From Undibacterium parvum (GTDB taxonomy: Bacteria; Pseudomonadota; Gammaproteobacteria; Burkholderiales; Burkholderiaceae_D): 64,000 nucleotides of DNA. Positions 55,907-64,000 of the stretch are shown piece by piece (positions within the stretch are counted from its first letter, which is position 1; every line of letters starts with the position of its first letter). Made by a program: the position numbers and the translations under genes. The notes beneath the pieces are model-generated. The model ran no database searches, had not been told where the DNA came from, and saw only the letters and a program-made list of their open reading frames with translations. The stretch lies in the NCBI RefSeq assembly GCF_003955735.1, contig NZ_CP034464.1, positions 310,001-374,000 on the forward strand, read 5' to 3'.

Positions 55907-57961
55907 TTATTTTGCGAACAGTAAAGGCAAGACGAAATACGTCAGGGATCCCAATACGCCTATTATCATTACGAAAGCATAGTGATAGATGTAGCCCGTC
56001 TGGAACAACCTCACCCCAGATGACAGCCAGCCAACTAATTTAGCACTACCATTCACGACCAAGCCATCGATCAGACCTTTATCGCCAAATTTCCAAAAGC
56101 CATCACCCAAGAGTCGGGCTCCGCCGGCAAAAACGATCTCATTGAATCTATCCAGATAATATTTGTTGTCCAACAAATTGTAGATAGGTGTCATATTTTT
56201 CTTGATCGCTGCCGGTATCGCTGGTTTGACCATGTAAAAAATATAGGAAGTCACAACACCACTTAGCGCCAACCAGAAAGGCAGGCTCGTTAATGCATGC
56301 ACCGCCATTGCGATAGGTCCATGAAATTCATGCTTCAATTCTTCCATCGCCTGATGCGCTTCATCTACGACGATCACGCCTTTGAAAAACTCACCGAACA
56401 ACATAGGTTCTATCGTCATGAATCCGACGATGACTGATGGAATCGCCAGCAATACCAATGGCAGCCAAACTACCATCGGCGATTCGTGTGGTTTCTGACC
56501 CGGAGCTAATCCATGATGCTCATCATGTGCATCGTGATCATCATGGGCATCGTGATCATGATGACCGTGATCGTGTGCCTTACCGAAGCGTTCTTCGCCA
56601 TGAAATACAAGGAAATACATACGGAAAGAATAAAAAGCCGTCACAAAGACACCCGCTAACACAGCGAACTGGGCAAATCCAGCGCCCGCTAGATGGCTTG
56701 CCTGTACCGCTTCAATGATGCTGTCCTTAGAGTAAAAACCCGAGAAAAATGGGGTACCTATGAGCGCTAATGAGCCCAGCAAGGAAGTGATCCAAGTGAT
56801 AGGCATGTATTTACGCAGCCCACCCATATTACGTATATCTTGGTCATGATGCATGCCAATTATCACTGAGCCGGCCGCCAGAAACAGCAGCGCCTTGAAG
56901 AAAGCGTGTGTCATCAAATGGAATACCGCAACCGAATACGCAGACGCGCCAAGTGCTACTGTCATATAACCTAACTGCGACAAAGTAGAGTAAGCAACGA
57001 CACGTTTGATATCGTTCTGGATAATACCCAGAAATCCCATGAACAAGGCAGTGATAGAGCCGATGATCAAAATAAAGGATAAAGCAGTATCGGACAACTC
57101 AAACAAGGGTGACATACGCGCCACCATGAAAATACCCGCAGTTACCATCGTTGCCGCATGTATCAATGCAGAGATCGGTGTAGGACCTTCCATAGAGTCC
57201 GGCAACCAGACGTGCAAAGGAAATTGTGCTGATTTACCCATTGCGCCGATAAACAAGCAGATACAAGCGACCGTAATCAACATCCAGTCAGTACCAGGCA
57301 AAGTGAGGGCTAGCAATTGTTCTTTCTTTGCAAAAACCTCGGTGTAGTTCATGGATCCGGCGTAAGCGACCAACAAACCTATTCCTAGAATAAATCCAAA
57401 ATCGCCGACACGGTTTACCAAGAATGCTTTCATGTTGGCGTAAATTGCCGTAGGTTTGGTATACCAAAATCCTATCAGCAAATAAGAAACCAAGCCAACC
57501 GCTTCCCAACCAAAGAACAACTGTAAGAAATTATTGCTCATCACCAGCATCAACATGGCGAAGGTGAAAAGCGAGATATAAGCGAAGAAGCGGTTATAAC
57601 CTTCGTCTTCTTTCATATACCCTATTGTGTAGATATGCACCATCAGCGAAACAAAAGTCACCACGCACATCATCATCGCAGTCAGGCTATCGACTAAAAA
57701 GCCGACTTCCAACTTCAATCCACCGACATTCATCCACTGATACAAAGTGGCATTATAGCTAGCCCCATCCATCACTGCCGATAGAGTAAAACACGAGATG
57801 ATAAAGGCGACCAGCACGCCAAGTATGGTGGCACTGTGCGACACAGTACGACCAACTAAATTACCGAAAAACTTAGTACCAAGCAAACCAGCAATAGCCG
57901 ATCCTGCCAGAGGTGCCAGAGGTACAGCCAGTAGTAAATGTGGGTTAAGTTGCCCCGCCAT
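55907..57961 (-). CDS. nuoL: NADH-quinone oxidoreductase subunit L
   Basis: Largest antiporter-like subunit of complex I, 684 aa, with about 16 membrane segments and the long C-terminal lateral helix that runs along NuoM/N. Seen: GWEAVGLVSYLLIGFWY (TM5 Glu), GKSAQFPLHVWLPDSMEGPT, and DIKRVVAYSTLSQLGYMTVA. A ribosome-binding site AAAGGG precedes the ATG. Unusual: residues about 461-483 form a loop very rich in His and Asp (HDHGHHDHDAHDDHDAHDEH), a possible metal-binding insertion. Confidence 0.97.
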   Translation of the reverse strand: MAGQLNPHLLLAVPLAPLAGSAIAGLLGTKFFGNLVGRTVSHSATILGVLVAFIISCFTLSAVMDGASYNATLYQWMNVGGLKLEVGFLVDSLTAMMMCVVTFVSLMVHIYTIGYMKEDEGYNRFFAYISLFTFAMLMLVMSNNFLQLFFGWEAVGLVSYLLIGFWYTKPTAIYANMKAFLVNRVGDFGFILGIGLLVAYAGSMNYTEVFAKKEQLLALTLPGTDWMLITVACICLFIGAMGKSAQFPLHVWLPDSMEGPTPISALIHAATMVTAGIFMVARMSPLFELSDTALSFILIIGSITALFMGFLGIIQNDIKRVVAYSTLSQLGYMTVALGASAYSVAVFHLMTHAFFKALLFLAAGSVIIGMHHDQDIRNMGGLRKYMPITWITSLLGSLALIGTPFFSGFYSKDSIIEAVQASHLAGAGFAQFAVLAGVFVTAFYSFRMYFLVFHGEERFGKAHDHGHHDHDAHDDHDAHDEHHGLAPGQKPHESPMVVWLPLVLLAIPSVIVGFMTIEPMLFGEFFKGVIVVDEAHQAMEELKHEFHGPIAMAVHALTSLPFWLALSGVVTSYIFYMVKPAIPAAIKKNMTPIYNLLDNKYYLDRFNEIVFAGGARLLGDGFWKFGDKGLIDGLVVNGSAKLVGWLSSGVRLFQTGYIYHYAFVMIIGVLGSLTYFVLPLLFAK

Positions 57962-58050
57962 GATGACCCTTTGTTATCTTATTACTTTTTTTAAATTGCT
58001 AGACTATGATGATTTTTTCGCGTCAAGATGAGCGAAATTCAGCACATCGA

Positions 58051-58359
58051 TTACCCTTTGAGTGCATCCAAATCTTCAACATTGATCGTATCAAGATTGC
58101 GAAACAGCACCACCAATATCGCCAAACCAATAGCAGACTCAGCCGCGGCGACAGTCAAGATGAAAAAAACAAAAATCTGTCCAGCCACATCGCCCAAGTA
58201 ATACGAAAATGCGATGAAATTCATATTGACGGCCAAAAGCATTAATTCTATCGCCATCAATAAAACGATGATGTTCTTACGATTTAGAAAAATTCCGATT
58301 ATGGAAATGGCGAATAAAATCGCTCCCAAAATCAAAAAATGTGTCAGCGTTAAAGTCAT
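58051..58359 (-). CDS. nuoK: NADH-quinone oxidoreductase subunit K
   Basis: Small complex I membrane subunit, 102 aa with three membrane helices. Seen: [20 protein letters not shown], the conserved Glu in [20 protein letters not shown] (proton path), and [18 protein letters not shown] with the second Glu. One base separates its start from the nuoJ stop. Confidence 0.96.
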   Translation of the reverse strand: MTLTLTHFLILGAILFAISIIGIFLNRKNIIVLLMAIELMLLAVNMNFIAFSYYLGDVAGQIFVFFILTVAAAESAIGLAILVVLFRNLDTINVEDLDALKG

Positions 58360-58360
58360 T

Positions 58361-58987
58361 TTATGCCTCCGTCTTTTCTACAACGTTGAGGCGATCAGAT
58401 TCAGCCTTCATGCTCACAATACGGATACGATCACTACGCTTAACCTTCAAGGCTTTCGCTGGGCTAAAGTACTTTGAATCTTTTCTGCGGCGTAAAGTCA
58501 AGGCGACCGCAGCCACAATGGCAAGTAGCAAGATGGCCGCAGCAATTTCAAAAGCTAAAGTGTACTGAGTGAAAATCGCGATACCTAAATTTTTTGTGTC
58601 GCCGATATGCTCAGAGGCTGCCGGAATATGATTGTCTGGACGCAAAAAGCCGCGCCACAATACAGCCGACATTTCCAGCACTATCACTACGCCGACACCA
58701 GCAGCGGCAGGAAAGTGACTCCAGAAACCTTCGCGCAATTTTGGCATATCAATATCAAGCATCATGACGACGAACAAGAACAAGACCATTACTGCACCGA
58801 CATACACCAAGACCAAGACGATTGCGAGAAATTCGGCTTTCAGCAATAGCCATAGGCAGGCGGCTGTAAAAAACGACAACACCAAAAACAATGCCGAATG
58901 AACGGGACTGCGTGCGGTAATAACTAAGGTCGCAGACAATATCAAAATTGCTGAGAACACATAAAATAGAGCGGTTATAAATTCCAT
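58361..58987 (-). CDS. nuoJ: NADH-quinone oxidoreductase subunit J
   Basis: Complex I membrane subunit, 208 aa with five hydrophobic segments. Seen: family N terminus [40 protein letters not shown] and the [19 protein letters not shown] stretch that bears the pi-bulge of TM3. The C-terminal part (residues 160-208) is basic. Located between nuoI and nuoK as usual. Confidence 0.96.
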   Translation of the reverse strand: MEFITALFYVFSAILILSATLVITARSPVHSALFLVLSFFTAACLWLLLKAEFLAIVLVLVYVGAVMVLFLFVVMMLDIDMPKLREGFWSHFPAAAGVGVVIVLEMSAVLWRGFLRPDNHIPAASEHIGDTKNLGIAIFTQYTLAFEIAAAILLLAIVAAVALTLRRRKDSKYFSPAKALKVKRSDRIRIVSMKAESDRLNVVEKTEA

Positions 58988-59005
58988 AGCCAGGCCAGAT
59001 CCAAT

Positions 59006-59494
59006 TTAACGGTAGGCTGCGTCAGCGGCGCGCGCTGCAGCAATCTCGGGTTCATAGCGGTCACCAACAGCGAGCAACATCTCTTTGGTGAAATACAGAT
59101 CGCCACGTTTCTCACCGTGATACTCAAGCACGTGAGTCTCGACGATAGAATCAACTGGGCAAGACTCTTCACAAAAACCGCAGAAGATGCACTTAGTCAA
59201 ATCGATGTCATAACGCGTGGTGCGACGACTACCGTCATCGCGCTGCTCTGACTCTATCGTAATCGCCATCGCCGGACAGACGGCTTCGCACAATTTACAA
59301 GCGATACAACGCTCTTCCCCATTCGGGTAACGACGCAAGGCATGCAGTCCACGAAAGCGCGGTGACTGCGGTGTTTTTTCCTCTGGGAATTGCACCGTGA
59401 TTTTACGAGCGAACATATAACGCCCGGTCAAGGCAAAACCTTTAATCAATTCACGCAGCATCAGGCTGCTGAAAAAATCCTTAATTGCTTCCAT
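59006..59494 (-). CDS. nuoI: NADH-quinone oxidoreductase subunit I
   Basis: Peripheral complex I subunit with two 4Fe-4S clusters (N6a and N6b), 162 aa from the ATG at 59494 ([24 protein letters not shown] ribosome-binding site); the frame opens further to 59548 inside nuoH but that part is not conserved. Both cluster motifs are seen: [12 protein letters not shown] and [12 protein letters not shown]. It relays electrons from NuoG towards NuoB. Ten bases separate its start from nuoH. Confidence 0.97.
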   Translation of the reverse strand: MEAIKDFFSSLMLRELIKGFALTGRYMFARKITVQFPEEKTPQSPRFRGLHALRRYPNGEERCIACKLCEAVCPAMAITIESEQRDDGSRRTTRYDIDLTKCIFCGFCEESCPVDSIVETHVLEYHGEKRGDLYFTKEMLLAVGDRYEPEIAAARAADAAYR

Positions 59495-59504
59495 TTTTAG
59501 CCTT

Positions 59505-60575
59505 TTACTTCCAAATATTCCAGGAGGTTTGCATCCAAGTCGCAACAATGACCAGATACACCAAAGTGAGCGGAATAAATACTTTCCAGCCTAGGCGCAT
59601 GATCTGATCGTAACGATAGCGAGGAAAAGAAGCGCGCGCCCAAATAAACATAGACACGACCACAAATGTTTTCATTCCCAACCAGATCCAACCCGGTACC
59701 CAATTAAACACGATAGAGTCTAATGGTGCCGCCCAACCGCCCAGGAACATCAGGGAAGCCATAGCAGAAATTAAAATCATATTGGCGTATTCAGCCAAGA
59801 AGAACATGGCGAACGACATACCCGAATACTCAACCATGTGTCCTGCAACAATCTCAGATTCACCTTCCACTACGTCAAATGGGTGACGGTTAGTTTCGGC
59901 AATACCGGAAATGATATACACCACAAACATAGGCAACAACGGTAACCAATTCCAAGACAGGAAGTTGAGACCCATATCAGCGAAACGTCCATGCGTCTGC
60001 GCATTGACGATGTCTATCATATTCAGACTACCCGAGACCATCAACACAATCACCAAAACGAAGCCCATAGCGATTTCGTAGGACACCATCTGAGCTGAGG
60101 CGCGCATCGCTCCCAAAAACGCATATTTAGAATTGGAAGCCCAACCAGCGATGATCACGCCATACACTTCCATAGAAGTGATCGCCATAATCAACAACAA
60201 ACCAGCATTGACGTTGGCCAAAACTGTTTCTGGACCAAATGGTATGACTGCCCAAGCTGCCAATGCCGGCATGATAGTCATAATCGGTGCTAACACGAAC
60301 AAAACCTTGTTCGCCTTGGCTGGAATGATGATTTCTTTTAACAGCAGTTTTAAGGCATCCGCGATAGGCTGCAACAAGCCGGCCGGACCAACCCGATTGG
60401 GCCCTAAGCGTATATGCATCCAACCTATCATCTTGCGTTCCCACAAAGTCAGATAGGCAACACAGCCCATCACTGGCAAGGTGATGCAGATAATTTTAGT
60501 TAAGGTCCAGACTAAGGGCCACAAGCCTCCGAAAAGATTGAGACCGAAGGATTGGATAGTGGGCAAAAAGTTCAT
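59505..60575 (-). CDS. nuoH: NADH-quinone oxidoreductase subunit H
   Basis: Membrane subunit of complex I that forms much of the quinone-binding chamber, 356 aa with eight membrane helices. Seen: [20 protein letters not shown], the [21 protein letters not shown] signature (split by residue count; conserved Arg and Glu), [19 protein letters not shown] and [18 protein letters not shown]. The ATG overlaps the end of nuoG by four bases. Confidence 0.97.
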   Translation of the reverse strand: MNFLPTIQSFGLNLFGGLWPLVWTLTKIICITLPVMGCVAYLTLWERKMIGWMHIRLGPNRVGPAGLLQPIADALKLLLKEIIIPAKANKVLFVLAPIMTIMPALAAWAVIPFGPETVLANVNAGLLLIMAITSMEVYGVIIAGWASNSKYAFLGAMRASAQMVSYEIAMGFVLVIVLMVSGSLNMIDIVNAQTHGRFADMGLNFLSWNWLPLLPMFVVYIISGIAETNRHPFDVVEGESEIVAGHMVEYSGMSFAMFFLAEYANMILISAMASLMFLGGWAAPLDSIVFNWVPGWIWLGMKTFVVVSMFIWARASFPRYRYDQIMRLGWKVFIPLTLVYLVIVATWMQTSWNIWK

Positions 60576-62899
60576 ACTGCACGCTCCACGCTAATAGCAC
60601 CAAACATTCCGCCCAAAGCTTGGGTCGCAACAACTCCCGCAGCAAGCCTAAGCACATTGTCTGGCAAGGCCTTATCTAGCGCAGCTGGCAATATGGCGAC
60701 CGCATCGCCTTGCACTAGCTTCACGAAATCGCCGGCTGTTATTCCCAATTTAGCAAATTCAACACTGCTTAGCCATACATTGCCAGTCTTCGCGTCAGTG
60801 GTTCTCTGCAAAGACTCAGACCTTCTAACAATCGCATCTGTGCTGTAAATAGGCACATCAGAAACACGTTCCAGCCCGACTGGTGTATTCGACAGTGATG
60901 GTGCAATCGAAGAGAAATTATTCAACTTAGCTGAAAGATCCTTCACATCCTTACCCAACACCTCATCGCGTATCGCTTCTGAAGTTTCGAATTCGAAGCC
61001 ATCCAAGCCAAGCAAATTACCTAAAACCCGCAACACTTTCCATGCCGGACGAGTGTCACCTAAAGGCTTCACGACACCATGAAAACTCTGTGCGCGGCCT
61101 TCACAATTGATGAAAGTCCCCGAAGTCTCAGTAAATGGCGACACCGGCAATAAGACATCAGCATAATCAGATGCGTGCTTAAATGCAGACAAGACGATCA
61201 CCATCTCAGCCTGATTCAGAGCCAGTTTTGCCTGATGAGGATTTGCGCTATCGAACTCAGGCTCGGTGTTAAGCAAGACATAGGCTTTTTTCGGAGTACT
61301 AAAGAGTGAGCCCACATTGGCAACTGGCTTAGCATTTACCAAATAAGCGCCGACCGTATTCGCCGCTTCAGTCAGATAACCAAATCCTGCGCCGGAATTC
61401 TGTGCAATCCATTGGGCTAGAGCGTGAATTTTTGCAGCGTCGCTGTATTGTGCCGCGGCGTTACCGATAAATACGCCACTAGCAGCGGCTTCCGCACCAG
61501 CCAGCAAGCTTTGCGCAATTGCTTCAGCTGCGGATGAAACCTGTATAGACTCAAATCCTACTGGTTTTGCGATTTCTTTTTTGTTGGCAATTGCAACCGC
61601 GATTTCAGCCAAGAAAGCTAACCATGCAGATGGCGCTAAGATCGCTTTATTCGCAACTGGTATCAATAGATCGTCATCAGTGGCATGCAAAATACTCAGC
61701 TTTGCACCCATTTTGACAGCCTGACGCAAACGTGCCGCCAACAAAGGATGATCCTTGCGCAGGAAAGACCCGATCACAAACACGTTTTTCAGATGTCCGA
61801 AATCATTAATCGACATCCCCAACCAAGGCTTAATCTCAGCGCTGATAGAAAAATCGGCTTGACGCAAACGGAAATCTATATTTTCAGAACCTAAGCCACG
61901 CGTAATTTTTTGCGACAAAAAAAGCTCTTCCAATGTTGAATTTGCTGTCGCCACAGTGGCGATAGCATCCGCGCCATGCTCATGCTTAATATTACGCAAA
62001 CCGTGCGCCACGTATTCAAGCGCTGTTTGCCAATCAGTTTCTTGCCATTGACCGCCCTGCTTAATCATAGGCTTGGTCAAACGCTCAGAGCTATTCAGGC
62101 CTTCGTAGGAGAACCTATCCTTGTCCGAAATCCAGCACTCATTGATCGCTTCATTTTCCAGAGGGACGACACGCATCACCTTATTGTTTTTTACCTGCAC
62201 CGTCAGATTAGAACCCAGTCCATCGTGCGCGCTAATCGATTTGCGGCGAGACAATTCCCAGGTACGTGCAGAAAAACGGAAAGGCTTAGAGGTCAATGCG
62301 CCAACTGGGCACAGATCTATCATATTGCCCGACAACTCGGAATCAACGGTTTTACCAACAAAGGAAGTAATTTCCGCGTGCTCACCGCGACCAAGCATGC
62401 CTAATTCCATCACGCCAGCGATTTCCTGTCCGAAACGAACACAACGTGTGCAATGTATGCAGCGCGTCATTTCTTCCATGGAAATCAAAGGACCAACGTT
62501 CTTATGAAAAACCACGCGTTTTTCTTCTTGATAGCGTGAGCTCGTGCCGCCATAACCAACGGCAAGATCTTGCAACTGACACTCGCCGCCTTGATCGCAA
62601 ACAGGGCAATCTAAAGGATGATTGATCAGCAAGAACTCCATCACGCCTTTTTGAGCAGTGATCGCCTTATCGCTATTGGAGCGAACGATCATACCTTGCG
62701 TCACAGGCGTGGCGCAGGCTGGCAATGGCTTAGGTGCTTTTTCAACCTCGACCAGACACATACGGCAATTTGCCGCAATAGATAATTTTTTGTGATAACA
62801 AAAATGAGGAATGTAAGTGCCAAGTTTATTGGCAGCATCCATTACCATGCTGCCCGCGGGCACTTCAACTTTTTTGCCGTCTATTTCGATTTCAACCAT
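60572..62899 (-). CDS. nuoG: NADH-quinone oxidoreductase subunit G
   Basis: Iron-sulfur subunit of the peripheral arm, 775 aa. Order: 2Fe-2S ferredoxin domain ([19 protein letters not shown], then LPACATP); 4Fe-4S motif with His ([18 protein letters not shown]); [14 protein letters not shown]; then a molybdopterin-oxidoreductase-like domain without cofactor (about 220-680). Length is typical of proteobacteria. 43 bases after nuoF. Confidence 0.97.
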   Translation of the reverse strand: MVEIEIDGKKVEVPAGSMVMDAANKLGTYIPHFCYHKKLSIAANCRMCLVEVEKAPKPLPACATPVTQGMIVRSNSDKAITAQKGVMEFLLINHPLDCPVCDQGGECQLQDLAVGYGGTSSRYQEEKRVVFHKNVGPLISMEEMTRCIHCTRCVRFGQEIAGVMELGMLGRGEHAEITSFVGKTVDSELSGNMIDLCPVGALTSKPFRFSARTWELSRRKSISAHDGLGSNLTVQVKNNKVMRVVPLENEAINECWISDKDRFSYEGLNSSERLTKPMIKQGGQWQETDWQTALEYVAHGLRNIKHEHGADAIATVATANSTLEELFLSQKITRGLGSENIDFRLRQADFSISAEIKPWLGMSINDFGHLKNVFVIGSFLRKDHPLLAARLRQAVKMGAKLSILHATDDDLLIPVANKAILAPSAWLAFLAEIAVAIANKKEIAKPVGFESIQVSSAAEAIAQSLLAGAEAAASGVFIGNAAAQYSDAAKIHALAQWIAQNSGAGFGYLTEAANTVGAYLVNAKPVANVGSLFSTPKKAYVLLNTEPEFDSANPHQAKLALNQAEMVIVLSAFKHASDYADVLLPVSPFTETSGTFINCEGRAQSFHGVVKPLGDTRPAWKVLRVLGNLLGLDGFEFETSEAIRDEVLGKDVKDLSAKLNNFSSIAPSLSNTPVGLERVSDVPIYSTDAIVRRSESLQRTTDAKTGNVWLSSVEFAKLGITAGDFVKLVQGDAVAILPAALDKALPDNVLRLAAGVVATQALGGMFGAISVERAV

Positions 62900-62942
62900 G
62901 GTTTACTCTGGGTGCGCTAAGCGAATAAAAATTCAAGCTGGC

Positions 62943-64000
62943 TTACATGTAAGTAGGAACCAAGCAATGCTTATGCTCGATGTGATATTCAAACTCTTCT
63001 CGGAAGTTCTTGATAAAGGCGCGAACCGGCATCGCAGCAGCATCACCAAGTGCGCAAATAGTGCGCCCCTGAATGTTGTCGGCGATAGAGTTCAGCATAT
63101 CCAAATCATCAGGACGTCCTTGACCGTGCTCTATGCGATGCACCATGCGATACAACCAACCGGTACCTTCACGGCATGGTGTACATTGACCGCAAGATTC
63201 TTCAAAATAGAAGTAAGACAAACGCAGTAAAGACTTGACCATGCAACGGGTCTCATCCATCACAATCACGGCACCAGAACCGAGCATAGACCCGGCTTTG
63301 GCGATGGAATCATAATCCATGTCGGTTGCCATCATCACGTCAGCCGTCAACACTGGCATAGAGGAGCCGCCAGGAATAACCGCCTTCAGCTTTTTACCGT
63401 CGCGCATACCGCCAGCCAATTCCAACAAGGTGGCAAACGGCGTCCCCATAGGAACTTCATAATTACCCGGCTTGGCGACGTCGCCCGACATAGAGAAAAT
63501 TTTAGTACCTCCGTTGTTTGGCTTACCCAGGGCGGCATATTTCTCACCCCCCATAGCCAGTACAAACGGCACGGCCGCAAAAGTTTCGGTGTTATTAATC
63601 GTCGTCGGCTTACCATACATGCCGAAACTGGCAGGAAAAGGAGGCTTAAAGCGCGGCTGTCCTTTTTTACCTTCTAAGGACTCCAACAATGCAGTTTCCT
63701 CACCGCAGATATAGGCGCCATAACCGTGGAAGGCATGCAACTGGAACGAGAATTCTGAACCATGAATTTTGTCGCCCAACATACCGGCAGCACGCGCTTC
63801 CTCAATCGCTTCTTCGAATCTATCGTAGTCAGCAAAAATTTCACCGTGTATATAGTTGTAGCCGACGGTGATTCCCATCGCGTAAGCACCGATGGCCATA
63901 CCCTCGATCAGGGCATGCGGGTTATAACGAATGATATCTCTATCTTTAAAAGTACCTGGTTCGCCTTCATCCGTATTGCAGACCAAATATTTTTGACCAG
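62943..64000 (-). CDS. nuoF: NADH-quinone oxidoreductase subunit F (partial, runs past the window end)
   Basis: C-terminal part of the NADH-binding subunit, about 352 residues visible; the start lies beyond position 64000 (the family is about 430 aa). Seen: [18 protein letters not shown] (FMN/NADH site), [37 protein letters not shown] for the N3 4Fe-4S cluster and a further Cys in [13 protein letters not shown]. It oxidises NADH and passes electrons via FMN and N3 to NuoG. First visible gene of the leftward nuo operon; upstream genes (nuoE and others) lie outside the window. Confidence 0.95.
   Translation of the reverse strand, partial: GQKYLVCNTDEGEPGTFKDRDIIRYNPHALIEGMAIGAYAMGITVGYNYIHGEIFADYDRFEEAIEEARAAGMLGDKIHGSEFSFQLHAFHGYGAYICGEETALLESLEGKKGQPRFKPPFPASFGMYGKPTTINNTETFAAVPFVLAMGGEKYAALGKPNNGGTKIFSMSGDVAKPGNYEVPMGTPFATLLELAGGMRDGKKLKAVIPGGSSMPVLTADVMMATDMDYDSIAKAGSMLGSGAVIVMDETRCMVKSLLRLSYFYFEESCGQCTPCREGTGWLYRMVHRIEHGQGRPDDLDMLNSIADNIQGRTICALGDAAAMPVRAFIKNFREEFEYHIEHKHCLVPTYM

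Overview
The window looks like the chromosome of a betaproteobacterium in the Oxalobacteraceae (Undibacterium/Janthinobacterium-like). Evidence: a nuo operon ending nuoN-DUF2818-NUDIX, a dnaX-ybaB-recR operon, a monofunctional RelA, a DUF2868/DUF3482 pair, poly-3-hydroxybutyrate and ketone-body enzymes, and a PEP-CTERM protein. Species-level assignment is inference. No rRNA, tRNA or CRISPR array was seen.

Layout. 0-5 kb: a type II secretion pseudopilin (gspG) beside two secreted zinc peptidases (M28 and M4) that share the same C-terminal pair of PPC domains. 5.5-10.6 kb: an orphan molybdopterin hydroxylase large subunit, a DUF1289 protein, MarC, an unlisted 55-residue membrane mini-protein and a CaiB-type CoA-transferase. 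10.7-21.9 kb: recR, ybaB, dnaX, a potassium channel, ArfB, a haem-c/PAS/GGDEF/EAL protein and the DUF3482 GTPase with its DUF2868 membrane partner. 22.2-24.2 kb: an integrase-less array of integron gene cassettes (a CALIN) with three clear attC sites. 24.3-29.5 kb: a large inverted-repeat element with a 12-bp tandem repeat core, CapA, and a complete IS66-family element (26842-29328) with perfect 8-bp target duplications. 29.5-34.1 kb: relA, ridA, an alpha/beta hydrolase and 3-hydroxybutyrate dehydrogenase.

34.2-46.3 kb is the accessory heart of the window. It holds a DUF3617 protein, a MarR-type regulator with a Cys/His-rich tail, two perfect palindromes, a secreted protein of unknown function, a CPGC redoxin, a complete four-gene Wadjet (JetABCD) anti-plasmid system and a PEP-CTERM protein. 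Four copies of a ~105-bp palindromic element, all in the same orientation, sit directly after the stop codons of plus-strand genes here and bracket the Wadjet operon.

46.3-64 kb: the CoA-transferase pair scoA/scoB, a PAS-LuxR regulator, a thioesterase/SDR pair, ETF-ubiquinone oxidoreductase, and the complex I operon (nuoF partial to nuoN, minus strand) followed by DUF2818 and a NUDIX hydrolase. ETF-QO and complex I both feed the quinone pool, while BdhA, ScoAB and the thioesterase suggest fatty acid/ketone-body turnover.

Three intergenic palindrome families recur across the window: a ~100-bp family (three copies), a 59-bp hairpin family (four copies) and the ~105-bp family (four copies). These, the CALIN and the Wadjet locus are the points most worth a second look.
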